Source: Nitrobacteraceae bacterium AZCC 2146
GTDB lineage: Bacteria > Pseudomonadota > Alphaproteobacteria > Rhizobiales > Xanthobacteraceae
Assembly (NCBI GenBank): GCA_036924855.1
Contig: JBAGRP010000001.1
Coordinates: 1,364,001 to 1,428,000, forward strand
Direction of reading: 5' to 3'
DNA: 64,000 bases
Part shown: positions 9,856 to 18,129 of the stretch, piece after piece
Layout: every line of letters begins with the position of its first letter
Position numbering within the stretch: the stretch's first letter is position 1
The notes under the pieces: model-generated
What the model saw: the letters and a program-made list of their open reading frames with translations, nothing else
Database searches by the model: none
What the model was told of the DNA's origin: nothing
Position numbers and translations under genes: made by a program

Positions 9856-10520
9856 ATGAACTACTATGCCGGACTGGATGTGTCGTTGGAAGAGACCGCG
9901 ATCTGTGTGGTTGATGAGCAGGGGCGCATCGTGCGCGAGCTTCGTGCTGCGAGCGATCCGGCGGCGCTTATCACAACCGTTCAAGGCATTGGCTTGTCGT
10001 TGGAGCGCATAGGCCTGGAAGCCTGCTCTCTGACGGCATGGCTTCACGACGGCTTACGCGCTGCCGGCTTTCCAGCGATCTGCATCGAAACGCGGCAAGC
10101 GAATGCGGCCATGAAGACGATGCCGAACAAGACGGACCGCAACGATGCCCGGGCCCTGGCGCAGATCATGCGCACCGGCTGGTTCCGGCAGGTGCACGTC
10201 AAGAGCCGGCAATGTCGGCTGTGGCGTTCACTGCTCGTGGCGCGCCGCACGGTCCTCAACGAAATGCGCTCGATCGAGAACGTGGTGAGAGCGATCCTGC
10301 GGGAGGCCGGCGTCAAACTCGGCATGCCGAGCCGCGCCACCTTCGCCGAACGCGCGCGGGAACTCGTCGGTGCGGATGCTCTGGTGACAGGGTTGGTGGA
10401 ACCGTTGCTGAGAATTCTCGCCACGATGCTGGAGCAATTCGCTCGCTTGACCAAGCAGGTTCTCGATCTCGTCCGGAAAGAAGAGACCTGCCGGCGGCTG
10501 ATGAGTGTTCCAGGTGTTGG
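9856..10520 (+). pseudogene. IS110-family transposase, 5' part
   Basis: The first ~222 residues of a DEDD transposase: YYAGLDVSLEETAICVVDEQG with the first catalytic Asp, then IETRQANAAMK and the conserved NKTDRNDARALAQIMRTGW motif. The partial Transposase_20 part begins at CRRLMSVPGVG. The frame stops 16 bases after the insertion point, at 10536. The remainder resumes at 13089. As it stands the protein lacks its C-terminal catalytic half. Confidence 0.88.
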
Positions 10521-10549
10521 CGCGACAACTTCATAATGCTCACTATCAG

Positions 10550-10987
10550 TTGCGTGAGACGATTATCCGTTACCGATTTCATCCCCGTTACGGGCAAACG
10601 GTCATCGTGACCAGTCGCCATCGCCGTGGTAACGACGTCGCTGTGACCATCCGTCAGCCCGATGGCACACTGGCGCAGCTGCCGATCTGGATGACGGAGG
10701 ATTCGGCGGAGGCGATGGTGGTGACGGAGATTCCACTTCTGCCGCTGGCGCATCTGCGTGAGCTCCGTCTCGAGCTCGATACCTGCCTAAGCTTGTTGCA
10801 CGACGATTCCCGTCGTGAAGGAGACAAGCATGACGCGTCGGCAACAATATCAACGCCAATCCGACCTCTTCGTGCCCAAGACGCCACTGGTACCGATGAC
10901 AGCGTCCGAGCGGGCGAAGCTATTGCCACTGGTGAGCGCGCTTTTGTCGGAAATACTCAGTGTCGTCGCAGTGACGGAGGCAGGTGA
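10550..10987 (+). CDS. Small unknown protein of the recombinase element
   Basis: The convincing part is about the first 90 residues: YRFHPRYGQTVIVTSRHR, then QPDGTLAQLPIWMTEDSA and LPLAHLRELRLELDTCLSLL. The start is uncertain. Within the element the frame offers TTG at 10550; a GTG at 10505 lies in IS110 DNA. The last ~55 residues are low in complexity and overlap the next ORF in another frame, so the original stop may have been lost. It may belong to the small DUF5372-like proteins that accompany such recombinases, but I am not certain of that name. A role as directionality factor or target helper is conceivable, not shown. Confidence 0.55.
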   Translation: MRETIIRYRFHPRYGQTVIVTSRHRRGNDVAVTIRQPDGTLAQLPIWMTEDSAEAMVVTEIPLLPLAHLRELRLELDTCLSLLHDDSRREGDKHDASATISTPIRPLRAQDATGTDDSVRAGEAIATGERAFVGNTQCRRSDGGR

Positions 10988-11003
10988 TGAAGATCACGCC
11001 TGA
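10830..11003 (+). CDS. Short ORF preceding the serine recombinase
   Basis: 57 residues from ATG 10830, with Shine-Dalgarno AAGGAG ending 7 bases earlier. The sequence begins MTRRQQYQRQSDLF and contains a hydrophobic helix (KLLPLVSALLSEILSVVAV). It overlaps the 3' end of the preceding ORF in another frame and the first bases of the recombinase gene, the spacing of a coupled three-gene unit. No known family is recognised. Its good ribosome-binding site makes it likelier to be translated than the overlapping tail of the upstream frame. Confidence 0.5.
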   Translation: MTRRQQYQRQSDLFVPKTPLVPMTASERAKLLPLVSALLSEILSVVAVTEAGDEDHA

Positions 11004-13056
11004 TCATCTGGCGCGGGGCGCCTTCATCTACATTCGGCAATCCACCGTCGACCAGCTTGCCAACAATCATGAGAGCCGACGGCGTCAATATGGCCTTGCT
11101 GATCGTGCTCGAGCTCTCGGCTGGACGGATGTGACAGTCATTGATGACGATCTTGGTCGCTCGGGTTCGGGCGTCAGCCGTCCGGGATTCGAGAGGCTGC
11201 TTGCAGCGATCTGTGAAGGCCGCGTTGGTGCCGTGTTTTCGATCGAGGCGTCGCGCCTGGCGCGCAACGGACGCGACTGGCACACTCTGATCGAATTTTG
11301 CGGCTTGGTCGGCACGGTGATCGTCGATGAGGATGGAACGTATGAACCACGCCATCCGAACGACCGGCTATTGCTGGGCATGAAGGGGACGATGAGCGAG
11401 CTCGAACTGTCGCTCCTGCGGGCCCGTTCGATGGAAGCCCTGAAGCAGAAGGCACGACGGGGCGAGCTGTTCTTCTCGGTAGCCGTTGGCTATGTAAAAG
11501 TAGGCCGCGACAAAATCGAAATGGATCCCGACCTGCGCGTGCGTGAGGCGATTGGGCTGGTCTTCGCCCGGTTTGCCGAGATGCAAAGCATCCGCCAAGT
11601 GTTTTTGTCGCTTCGAGGTGACCAGATCGCGCTGCCGTATATCGACCCCAAAGTCTCGGGACAACATCAGGTGATGTGGAAGCTACCGGTCTACACGTCG
11701 GTGAGCAATCTTCTCACCAATCCTGTTTATGCTGGTGCTTACGCCTTTGGCCGAACCGGAAGTCGGATGACAATCGAAAATGGCCGCAAGCGAATCGTTC
11801 GCGGCCGCCGCAAAGATCGCTCAGATTGGGCGGTCTTGCTCGTCGAGCATCACGAGGGCTATTTGTCCTGGGCAGACTTTGAAAGGAATCAACGGCTGAT
11901 CGCTGACAACGCCAATGGTAAGGGCATGATGGTGCGCGGACCGGTGCGCAAGGGGGAGGCTTTGCTCGCCGGCCTGCTGCGCTGTGGTCATTGCGGCCGC
12001 CGGCTGCTTGTTAGCTACAATGGCACCAAGGGCGATGTCGGCCGCTATAATTGTGACGCGACCCGGAGCAATCCCGGTGCTGGTCCCTGTATCTCATTCG
12101 GCGCTTTGCGGGTCGATGAGGCGGTGGGAGCCGAGATTGTGCGGTTGCTGCAGCCGCTCGGTGTTGAAGCAGCCATCCAAGCGATCACACAATGCGAGCA
12201 CCAGTCTGGCGAAAAACAACGCCAGATCGAGTTGGCGCTCGAGCAGGCGCGATACGAGGCAACCAGGGCACGCCGACAGTATGATACGGTCGACCCTGAT
12301 AATCGTCTGGTCGCTGGCGAACTCGAGCGGCGGTGGAATGCCGCCCTTGCGGCCGTACGCGCACTCGAGGAGGAAATGGAGGCGCTGCTTCGACAGCGGC
12401 CGGCGACCTTGAGTGCAGAGGAGCGCAAGCGTCTGCTGCAAATGGGGGCTGACCTGGAGGCTGCTTGGCATCATCCGGCGGCCACTGCCGTCACGCGTAA
12501 GCGTATCATCCGAGTCGTGTTGCGTGAGGTGGTAGCCTGCGTCGAGGATGACCAGATTCATTTATTGTTGCATTGGCAGGGCGGCGATCATACCCGCCTG
12601 ATGGTGAGAAAGAACCGGAGGGGACAAACACGGTGGGCCGTCGAGCCCGAGACGGTGGAATTGATCCGCGCCTGCGCGCGATTGATGCCTGACAAAGCCA
12701 TTGCCGGCATGCTCAACCGGACAGGTAAGCGAACAGGCCGATTGAATGGATGGACACAGTCGCGTGTGCGGGGCTTCCGCAACACGCACGGCATCTCGGT
12801 CTACAGGGATGGCGAATGGGCCGAGCGCGGCGAAGTCACGTTGCCTGAAGCAGCCAGGATGCTCAATCTGAGCCCCCTGACGGTGCTACGCCAGATACGC
12901 GCCGGCGTCATTCCCGCCAAGCAATATTGTGCAGGCGCACCCTGGGTAATCAAACGACGGGATATCGAAGATCAGCATGTGATCGAGCGCGTCAGGGCGT
13001 GCTGCAAAAGCCCGTCATCATCAAATCCAAATCAAAAGACCTTTGTCTTTCAATAA
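10987..13056 (+). CDS. Large serine recombinase (resolvase/integrase)
   Basis: A 689-residue site-specific recombinase starting at ATG 10987, six bases after GGAGG. The N-terminal catalytic domain (about 10-160) has the nucleophile Ser19 in YIRQST with Arg17, and the conserved SRLARNGRDW. A Recombinase domain follows (about 165-290), with the NPVYAGAYAFG turn. A zinc ribbon comes next (LLRCGHCGRRLL and a second Cys pair further on), then a coiled coil (about 400-480). The C-terminus ends in a helix-turn-helix (VTLPEAARMLNLSPLTVLRQIRAG). All parts are intact, so the element is plausibly mobile. No separate excision factor is obvious apart from the two small upstream genes. Confidence 0.92.
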   Translation: MKITPDHLARGAFIYIRQSTVDQLANNHESRRRQYGLADRARALGWTDVTVIDDDLGRSGSGVSRPGFERLLAAICEGRVGAVFSIEASRLARNGRDWHTLIEFCGLVGTVIVDEDGTYEPRHPNDRLLLGMKGTMSELELSLLRARSMEALKQKARRGELFFSVAVGYVKVGRDKIEMDPDLRVREAIGLVFARFAEMQSIRQVFLSLRGDQIALPYIDPKVSGQHQVMWKLPVYTSVSNLLTNPVYAGAYAFGRTGSRMTIENGRKRIVRGRRKDRSDWAVLLVEHHEGYLSWADFERNQRLIADNANGKGMMVRGPVRKGEALLAGLLRCGHCGRRLLVSYNGTKGDVGRYNCDATRSNPGAGPCISFGALRVDEAVGAEIVRLLQPLGVEAAIQAITQCEHQSGEKQRQIELALEQARYEATRARRQYDTVDPDNRLVAGELERRWNAALAAVRALEEEMEALLRQRPATLSAEERKRLLQMGADLEAAWHHPAATAVTRKRIIRVVLREVVACVEDDQIHLLLHWQGGDHTRLMVRKNRRGQTRWAVEPETVELIRACARLMPDKAIAGMLNRTGKRTGRLNGWTQSRVRGFRNTHGISVYRDGEWAERGEVTLPEAARMLNLSPLTVLRQIRAGVIPAKQYCAGAPWVIKRRDIEDQHVIERVRACCKSPSSSNPNQKTFVFQ

Positions 13057-13088
13057 CGTAGTGAGATGGGCAATATGACGTGGGATCA

Positions 13089-13463
13089 GGTCCGATCACC
13101 GCGCTCGCTTTCCGGGCGACGATTGATCGGCCGGATCGGTTCAGGCGATCGAGGGACGTGGGGGCGCATCTCGGCTTGACGCCGGCACGCTACCAGTCCG
13201 GCGAGACGGACATTCAGGGCAAGATCAGCCGATGTGGCGACGAGCTCGCGCGCACCGCGCTGTATGAGGCGGCCCATTCGCTGCTCGTGCGCAGCAAGAA
13301 GTGGTCGAGCCTCAGGGCATGGGGCATGGGCATCGCCAAGCGACGCGGCATGGCACGGGCTCGTGTTGCGGTTGCCCGAAAACTCGCAACCATCCTGCAT
13401 CGCATGTGGAGCGATGGAACCCAATTCCGCTTCGGCAAAGAAACAGGCGCCGCCACAGCCTGA
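13089..13463 (+). pseudogene. IS110-family transposase, 3' part
   Basis: The C-terminal ~125 residues of the split transposase: [18 protein letters not shown], the Ser-containing catalytic region [16 protein letters not shown], and the terminal helices ending [10 protein letters not shown]. It is collinear with the 5' part up to 10520. No ribosome-binding site or start of its own is visible, so it should be silent unless the intervening element is excised. Confidence 0.88.
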
Positions 13464-13625
13464 GGCCGAAAAGGAGAACAGAACTACCCTGCTTGAAAGG
13501 GCAGACCGGATCGTTCCCATGGGGACGATGGGCAAGGCAATCTCGTTGAGAGTCCTGAGCCTGAGGGCGCAAGCCCACAAGGTCGTGAAATAGATTGAGA
13601 TGCCTCGTCCTCCTGACCCCATCAT
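13464..13625 (+). ncRNA. Candidate structured RNA (bridge-RNA-like) in the IS110 3' flank
   Basis: The non-coding DNA after the transposase holds two compact hairpins. At 13510-13529 ATCGTTCCC faces GGGGACGAT around a tight loop. At 13565-13576 GGGC-GCAA-GCCC has a GNRA tetraloop. IS110-family elements are known to encode a bridge RNA in a non-coding end that pairs with donor and target. Location and folding fit that, but I cannot assign the guide loops, so this is a candidate only. Confidence 0.35.
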
Positions 13626-14116
13626 GCGGCGGCTATACGCCGACCGCGAAGAGAAGCGAGTGACCCATGGGGCGACGCGATCCGAAAAAACCGATGGTGC
13701 AGCAGCTTGACTTCAACGACCCCAATCAGAGAGGACTCTAAAGCCCCAAAGCCGCGCGTGGCGGCGCGAAAGCCCGGAACGCCCCTCATGGTTGCAGGCA
13801 TTGTCGGCCGGCGCTCGTATTGGCATCGGCGGCGCAGGGGTGCCTTTCGCCTGTCGGGCGCAGCCTTTCTCACGCGGCCTGCGGCCCGCGTCACTCCTGC
13901 GAAGATGCTCAATGAGAACTTCGCCACTGCGCAGGCATTAAGCAACAGCTAGCTGTTTAAAGGCTCACCGATGATCCTCGGTGATATTTCACCACGCCCC
14001 GGATGCAGCCTCCCTTGGAAAGATCGTCGGAAGCAAGCACCGCGGCGTCTGGCATGCTCCTTGCTCATCGTTATGCGTGCGGGGTTCCGTCACGAAGCCC
14101 GCACCGAGAGCGTTTA
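13626..14116. other. Gene-free stretch between the IS nest and the dipeptide operon
   Basis: About 490 bp with no convincing gene. A short open stretch at 13667 (MGRRDPKKPMVQQLDF, stop after 24 codons) and longer frames on both strands have no recognisable domain and look like IS debris. The promoter of the following operon should lie in its last ~100 bp, but no clear -35/-10 pair is seen. Confidence 0.5.
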
Positions 14117-15073
14117 ATGTTCATCTACGTCGTACGCCGCATTTTGCTCGCGATTCCCATAGCACTGGGCGTGACCATCGTCTGCTTTTCGCTGGTCTAT
14201 CTCGCTCCCGGCGATCCCCTTCAGATGATACTGCCACCCGACGCCACAGCCGCCGACCGCGCGGTCCTGGCGAAGCTCTATGGCTTCGACCAGCCGATCC
14301 CGCTGCAATATCTCCATTGGCTCGGCCGCGCGCTTACCGGCGACATGGGCGTGTCGCTCCAGAGCAACCGGCCGGTCTTCAGCGAGGTGACGCACGCGCT
14401 GTCCAACACGGTGGTGATCTCGGCCGGGGCGGTGATGCTGGCTTTTTCAATTGCCTTCGTGCTGGGCTCGGTTGCGGCGTACAATCTCGGCAAGCCGGCG
14501 GATCGGGTGGCCACCGCCATCTCCGTGCTGGGCGTGAGCATCCCCAACTACTGGCTTGGCATCGTCCTGATCATCTGGTTCTCGGTGGAATTGGGTTGGC
14601 TGCCGGCGACCGGCATGGGGTCGAAGGGGTCGACCAGTTTCAGCCTCTTCCAGTGGGAGCAGGCGCGCTACGCCATCCTGCCCATCATCACCATGTCGCT
14701 GGCGCCGCTCGGCATCATCGCCCGCAACACCCGCGCCGCGGTCGCCGACGTGCTGTCGCAGGACTTCGTGCAAATGCTGCGCGCCAAGGGCCTCGGGCCG
14801 CTGCCAGTGCTGAGGCACGCCGTGCGCAACGCACTGCCTCAGATACTCGCGGTGATGGGCCTCCAGTTCGGCTATCTCGTCGGCGGCTCGATCCTAGTGG
14901 AGACCATCTTCAACTGGCCGGGCACGGGCTTCCTGCTCGGCAAGGCGATCCTCGCCCGCGACATTCCCGTGCTGCAGGGCGCCATCCTCGTGCTCGCCTT
15001 GTGCTTCGTGCTGACCAACCTCGTGGTCGACCTGTTGCAGACAGCGGTCGATCCGCGCATCCGGAGGGGCTGA
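14117..15073 (+). CDS. Dipeptide/oligopeptide-type ABC permease, DppB-like
   Basis: A 318-residue permease starting at ATG 14117 (MFIYVVRRILLAIPIALGV), the usual N-terminal helix of DppB/OppB proteins. LAPGDPLQMIL and the DQPIPLQYLHWLGRALTGDMG segment are diagnostic of the family. The EAA-type loop is QMLRAKGLGPLPVLRHAVRNALPQIL. A longer upstream frame from 14003 is rejected because it would add a non-family extension. It is the first gene of a six-gene operon (DppB, DppC, two ATPases, binding protein, acetamidase). Confidence 0.92.
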   Translation: MFIYVVRRILLAIPIALGVTIVCFSLVYLAPGDPLQMILPPDATAADRAVLAKLYGFDQPIPLQYLHWLGRALTGDMGVSLQSNRPVFSEVTHALSNTVVISAGAVMLAFSIAFVLGSVAAYNLGKPADRVATAISVLGVSIPNYWLGIVLIIWFSVELGWLPATGMGSKGSTSFSLFQWEQARYAILPIITMSLAPLGIIARNTRAAVADVLSQDFVQMLRAKGLGPLPVLRHAVRNALPQILAVMGLQFGYLVGGSILVETIFNWPGTGFLLGKAILARDIPVLQGAILVLALCFVLTNLVVDLLQTAVDPRIRRG

Positions 15074-15076
15074 GTC

Positions 15077-15970
15077 ATGGCCATCACCGATCAGATCGAT
15101 GCCCGCGTGTCTGTCGTGCCCGAAATGAAGGTGCGGGGCTATTTCGGCACGGTCCTCAATCGCCTCCGATACGATCCCGTCACCCTGTTCTTCCTGGCGG
15201 TGATCCTCGCCATCGTGCTGGCGGCCATGTGCGCGCCGTGGATCGCGCCGTTCGATCCCAACAAGACCAGCACGCTCTACCGCCTCAAGCCCATGGGCTT
15301 CCATGGCTTCCTGCTGGGGACCGATGAGCTCGGCCGCGACATGCTCTCGCGCCTCATCTTCGGCGCGCGCACCTCACTCGTCATGGGGCTGGTGCCGATG
15401 GTGTTCGCCACGCTGATCGGCGGCACGCTGGGGGTGACAGCGGGCTTCATGGGCGGGCGTATCAACATGATCATCATGCGCATCATGGACGTGTTCTTCG
15501 CCTTCCCCTCGGTGCTTCTGGCGGTGGCCATCTCCGGCACCATGGGCGGGGGCATGCAGAACGGGCTCATCGCCTTGACGCTGGTGTTCATCCCGCCGCT
15601 CTGCCGCATCGCGGAGACCACCACCACGCAGTTGCGCGGCCTCGATTTTGTGGAGGCGGCGCGGGCAAGCGGGGCGTCCAGCCGCTCCATCATCGTTCAT
15701 CATGTGCTGGGCAATGCGGCAGCCCCGCTGTTCGTCTATTCGTCCAGCCTGATCTCGGTTTCGATCCTACTGGCGGCGGGCCTTTCCTTCCTCGGCCTTG
15801 GTGTCGAACCGCCCACCGCCGACTGGGGCATGATGCTCTCCAACCTGCGACAAGCCATCTACGTCCAGCCGCTCGTCTGCGCACTGCCGGGGGTGGCCAT
15901 CTTCCTGACCTCGCTCTCCTTCAACCTCGTCAGCGACGGGCTCCGCCAGGCCATGGACGTGCGGGCATGA
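15077..15970 (+). CDS. Dipeptide/oligopeptide-type ABC permease, DppC-like
   Basis: A 297-residue partner permease beginning three bases after DppB. The N-terminal cytoplasmic tail leads to a first helix (DPVTLFFLAVILAIVLAAM), followed by the FDPNKTS and LLGTDELGRDMLSRLIFGARTSL motif typical of DppC/OppC, and the EAA loop VEAARASGASSRSIIVHHVLGNA. Its stop overlaps the next start by four bases (ATGA). With DppB it forms the channel. Confidence 0.93.
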   Translation: MAITDQIDARVSVVPEMKVRGYFGTVLNRLRYDPVTLFFLAVILAIVLAAMCAPWIAPFDPNKTSTLYRLKPMGFHGFLLGTDELGRDMLSRLIFGARTSLVMGLVPMVFATLIGGTLGVTAGFMGGRINMIIMRIMDVFFAFPSVLLAVAISGTMGGGMQNGLIALTLVFIPPLCRIAETTTTQLRGLDFVEAARASGASSRSIIVHHVLGNAAAPLFVYSSSLISVSILLAAGLSFLGLGVEPPTADWGMMLSNLRQAIYVQPLVCALPGVAIFLTSLSFNLVSDGLRQAMDVRA

Positions 15971-17082
15971 GCACGCTCCAGGCCCCTGCCCGCCCGAAGC
16001 TCGGTACCGTTCCCGCAGGCGATCCGCGAGATCGCGGCGGCAACAGACAGCCGCTGCTGATCGTCAATGGGGTGAAAAAATACTTTCCCATCCGGGGCGG
16101 CATTCTCAACCGGAAGCAAGGCGAGGTCCGCGCGGTCGACGGCGTGTCCTTCGCCGTGCAGAAGGGCGAGACCCTCGGCGTGGTGGGCGAGAGCGGCTGC
16201 GGCAAGTCCACGCTCGCACGCCTGCTGATGCATCTCATTCCCTCCGACGCCGGCGAGCAGATTTTCGACGGCGAGGCGGTCGGGGGGATCAGCGGCCTGC
16301 CACTGCGCGAACTGCGCCGAAACATGCAGATGGTGTTTCAGGACAGCTCCTCCTCACTCAATCCGCGCCTCCCCGTCGAGGCCTCGGTTGCCTACGGCCC
16401 GCGGGTCCACGGCATGGCGAACGAGAAAGCGCGGGCGGTGGCGCGCGACCTGCTGGAAAAAGTGGGACTGAGACCCGAGCTATACGGATCGCGCTATCCC
16501 CATGAGCTGTCGGGCGGCCAGAAGCAGCGGGTGAACATTGCCCGCGCGCTGGCGCTGGACCCGCGCATGCTAATCCTCGACGAGGCGGTCTCGGCGCTGG
16601 ACAAGTCGGTAGAGGCCCAGGTGCTGAACCTGCTTCGCCATCTCAAGCGGCACTTCAACCTCACCTACGTCTTCATCTCCCATGACCTCAACGTGGTGCA
16701 ATATATCTCCGACCGCGTCCTGGTCATGTACCTCGGCCAGGTGGTGGAGATCGGCCCGGTGGAGGCCATCTACGCTGCCCCGCGTCATCCCTATACGGCC
16801 GCGCTGCTGCGCTCGCGGCTCAGTCTCGACCCGGCCGAGCGGCTCTCCGAAGCGCCCCTCGTGGGGGACCCGCCCAATCCCATCAACCCGCCATCCGGCT
16901 GCCGATTCCGCACCCGCTGCGCCTTCGCCGAAGCCGTCTGCGAGGTTCAAGCGCCATCGCTCGGCGATGCTAAGGGCGGGCAAGCGCACCTCGCGGCCTG
17001 CCACATGAATCATCCCGGCTCCGGCCACAGCCGCACTGGCACGCCGCCATTCCAGGAGGGTGCCCATGCCGAGCACGCCTGA
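15967..17082 (+). CDS. Dipeptide ABC transporter ATP-binding protein, DppF/OppF-like
   Basis: A 371-residue ATPase. Walker A is GESGCGKST, preceded by VNGVKKYFPIRGGIL typical of the OppF side. The signature is LSGGQKQR and Walker B is MLILDEAVSALDKSVEAQV. The C-terminal oligopeptide-transporter domain contains the Cys cluster that binds an Fe-S centre in some DppD/DppF proteins (GCRFRTRCAFAEAVCEVQ). It overlaps the next gene by about 17-23 bases. The OppF-like ATPase preceding the OppD-like one is unusual but not rare. Confidence 0.92.
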   Translation: MSTLQAPARPKLGTVPAGDPRDRGGNRQPLLIVNGVKKYFPIRGGILNRKQGEVRAVDGVSFAVQKGETLGVVGESGCGKSTLARLLMHLIPSDAGEQIFDGEAVGGISGLPLRELRRNMQMVFQDSSSSLNPRLPVEASVAYGPRVHGMANEKARAVARDLLEKVGLRPELYGSRYPHELSGGQKQRVNIARALALDPRMLILDEAVSALDKSVEAQVLNLLRHLKRHFNLTYVFISHDLNVVQYISDRVLVMYLGQVVEIGPVEAIYAAPRHPYTAALLRSRLSLDPAERLSEAPLVGDPPNPINPPSGCRFRTRCAFAEAVCEVQAPSLGDAKGGQAHLAACHMNHPGSGHSRTGTPPFQEGAHAEHA

Positions 17083-18091
17083 CACGACCCAGCCGCTCTT
17101 GCGCGTGCAGGACCTCAACGTGCGTTTCGTCTCCCGCGAGGCAACAGTGCAGGCGGTGGGCGGAGTGAGCTTCGACCTGATGCCGGGCGAGGTGCTCTGT
17201 ATCATCGGTGAATCCGGCTCCGGGAAGTCAGTGACCCTGCGCGCGTTGATGCAACTACTGCCGCAGGGGCGCGCTCGTATCTCCGGCAAAGTCTCGCTCG
17301 TCGACGAGGACGTGCTATCGCAGAACGAGAGGCGGATGCGCCAACTCCGTGGCGCGCAGGTCGCCATGGTGTTCCAGGAACCCATGACGGCACTGGATCC
17401 GGTCTATCCCATCGGCCAGCAGATCGCCGAGACGATTATGTGGCACGAGGGCATTTCCCGCGCCGCCGCCATGGAACGCGCACTGGAATTGTTGCGCCTG
17501 GTGCGCATCCCCTCGCCCGAACGGCGGCTCGCCAACTATCCCCATGAACTATCCGGCGGCTTGCGGCAGCGGGCCATGATCGCGGTGGCGCTGTCCTGCC
17601 GTCCAAAACTGCTTCTCGCCGACGAACCCACCACCGCCCTCGACGCTACCGTGCAGATCCAGGTGCTGATCCTGCTGCGCAAGCTGCAGAAGGAGATGGG
17701 CATGGGCGTGATCTTCGTGACCCACGACCTCGGCGTAGCGGCGCAGATCGCCGACAAGGTGGCGGTGATGTATGCCGGCCGCATCGTCGAATACGGGGCG
17801 GTGGGCGACGTGCTGATGCATCCACGCCATCCCTATACGCTGGGCATGCTGGCTTCCACAGTCCACGGACAAAGCCGCGACAGCGATATCCAGGCCATTC
17901 CCGGCAGCCCGCCGGATATGCGCCGCCTCCCACCGGGATGCAGTTTCTTTCCCCGCTGCGCAGCGGCCATGCCCGCCTGCACCGCCGAGATGCCGGCGCC
18001 GCGCCAAGTGGGGCAAGGACACGAGGTGCGCTGCATCCGTGCAGACCGGAGCGAAGCCGACATGAAGCGCGTTCTGGCGGGCTGTGAGTGA
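17066..18091 (+). CDS. Dipeptide ABC transporter ATP-binding protein, DppD/OppD-like
   Basis: About 341 residues. I chose ATG 17066 because AGGAGG (17054-17059) lies six bases upstream, whereas the in-frame GTG at 17060 would directly abut it. Walker A is GESGSGKS, the signature LSGGLRQRAMIA, Walker B LLLADEPTTALD, and the C-terminal Cys-rich stretch is GCSFFPRCAAAMPAC. It pairs with the preceding ATPase to energise DppBC. Confidence 0.92.
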   Translation: MPSTPDTTQPLLRVQDLNVRFVSREATVQAVGGVSFDLMPGEVLCIIGESGSGKSVTLRALMQLLPQGRARISGKVSLVDEDVLSQNERRMRQLRGAQVAMVFQEPMTALDPVYPIGQQIAETIMWHEGISRAAAMERALELLRLVRIPSPERRLANYPHELSGGLRQRAMIAVALSCRPKLLLADEPTTALDATVQIQVLILLRKLQKEMGMGVIFVTHDLGVAAQIADKVAVMYAGRIVEYGAVGDVLMHPRHPYTLGMLASTVHGQSRDSDIQAIPGSPPDMRRLPPGCSFFPRCAAAMPACTAEMPAPRQVGQGHEVRCIRADRSEADMKRVLAGCE

Positions 18092-18129
18092 ACGCAAAGC
18101 GATGAACGGACCAGATTGAGAGGATTGAT

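Larger units (their letters stand above)
10520..13090 (+). mobile_element. Serine-recombinase mobile element inserted in the IS110 transposase gene
   Basis: A 2,570-bp unit lies between two GG dinucleotides, at 10519-10520 and 13089-13090. Joining the outside sequences at GG gives cca-ggt-gtt-ggt-ccg-atc-acc, which restores the IS110 frame [13 protein letters not shown] without loss or gain. That pattern is expected for strand exchange by a serine recombinase with a two-base crossover. Just inside, the ends are imperfect inverted repeats: CAACTTCATAATGCTCA on the left, and CCACGTCATATTGCCCA when the right end is complemented. It carries a small unknown gene, a second short ORF and the recombinase. 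Confidence 0.8.
9787..13607 (+). mobile_element. IS110-family element interrupted by a serine-recombinase element
   Basis: A DEDD-type IS110 transposase is present as a 5' part (9856-10520) and a 3' part (13089-13463), separated by a 2.57-kb insertion. Structured non-coding DNA lies before the 5' part (hairpin 9787-9855) and after the 3' part (hairpins 13510-13529 and 13565-13576). IS110 members lack long terminal repeats and usually make no target duplication, so the outer limits given are estimates. Confidence 0.7.

Noticed and set aside
13707..13952. Short plus-strand frame after the IS nest
   Set aside because: Arg/Ala-rich, no recognisable family, no ribosome-binding site.
14003..14116. 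N-terminal extension of the DppB-like permease from 14003
   Set aside because: The extension has no family resemblance, and the ATG at 14117 begins the standard first helix.
13981..15327. 448-codon plus-strand frame overlapping the DppB/DppC genes
   Set aside because: Arg/Pro/Gly-rich shadow in another frame; DppB and DppC have clear family motifs.
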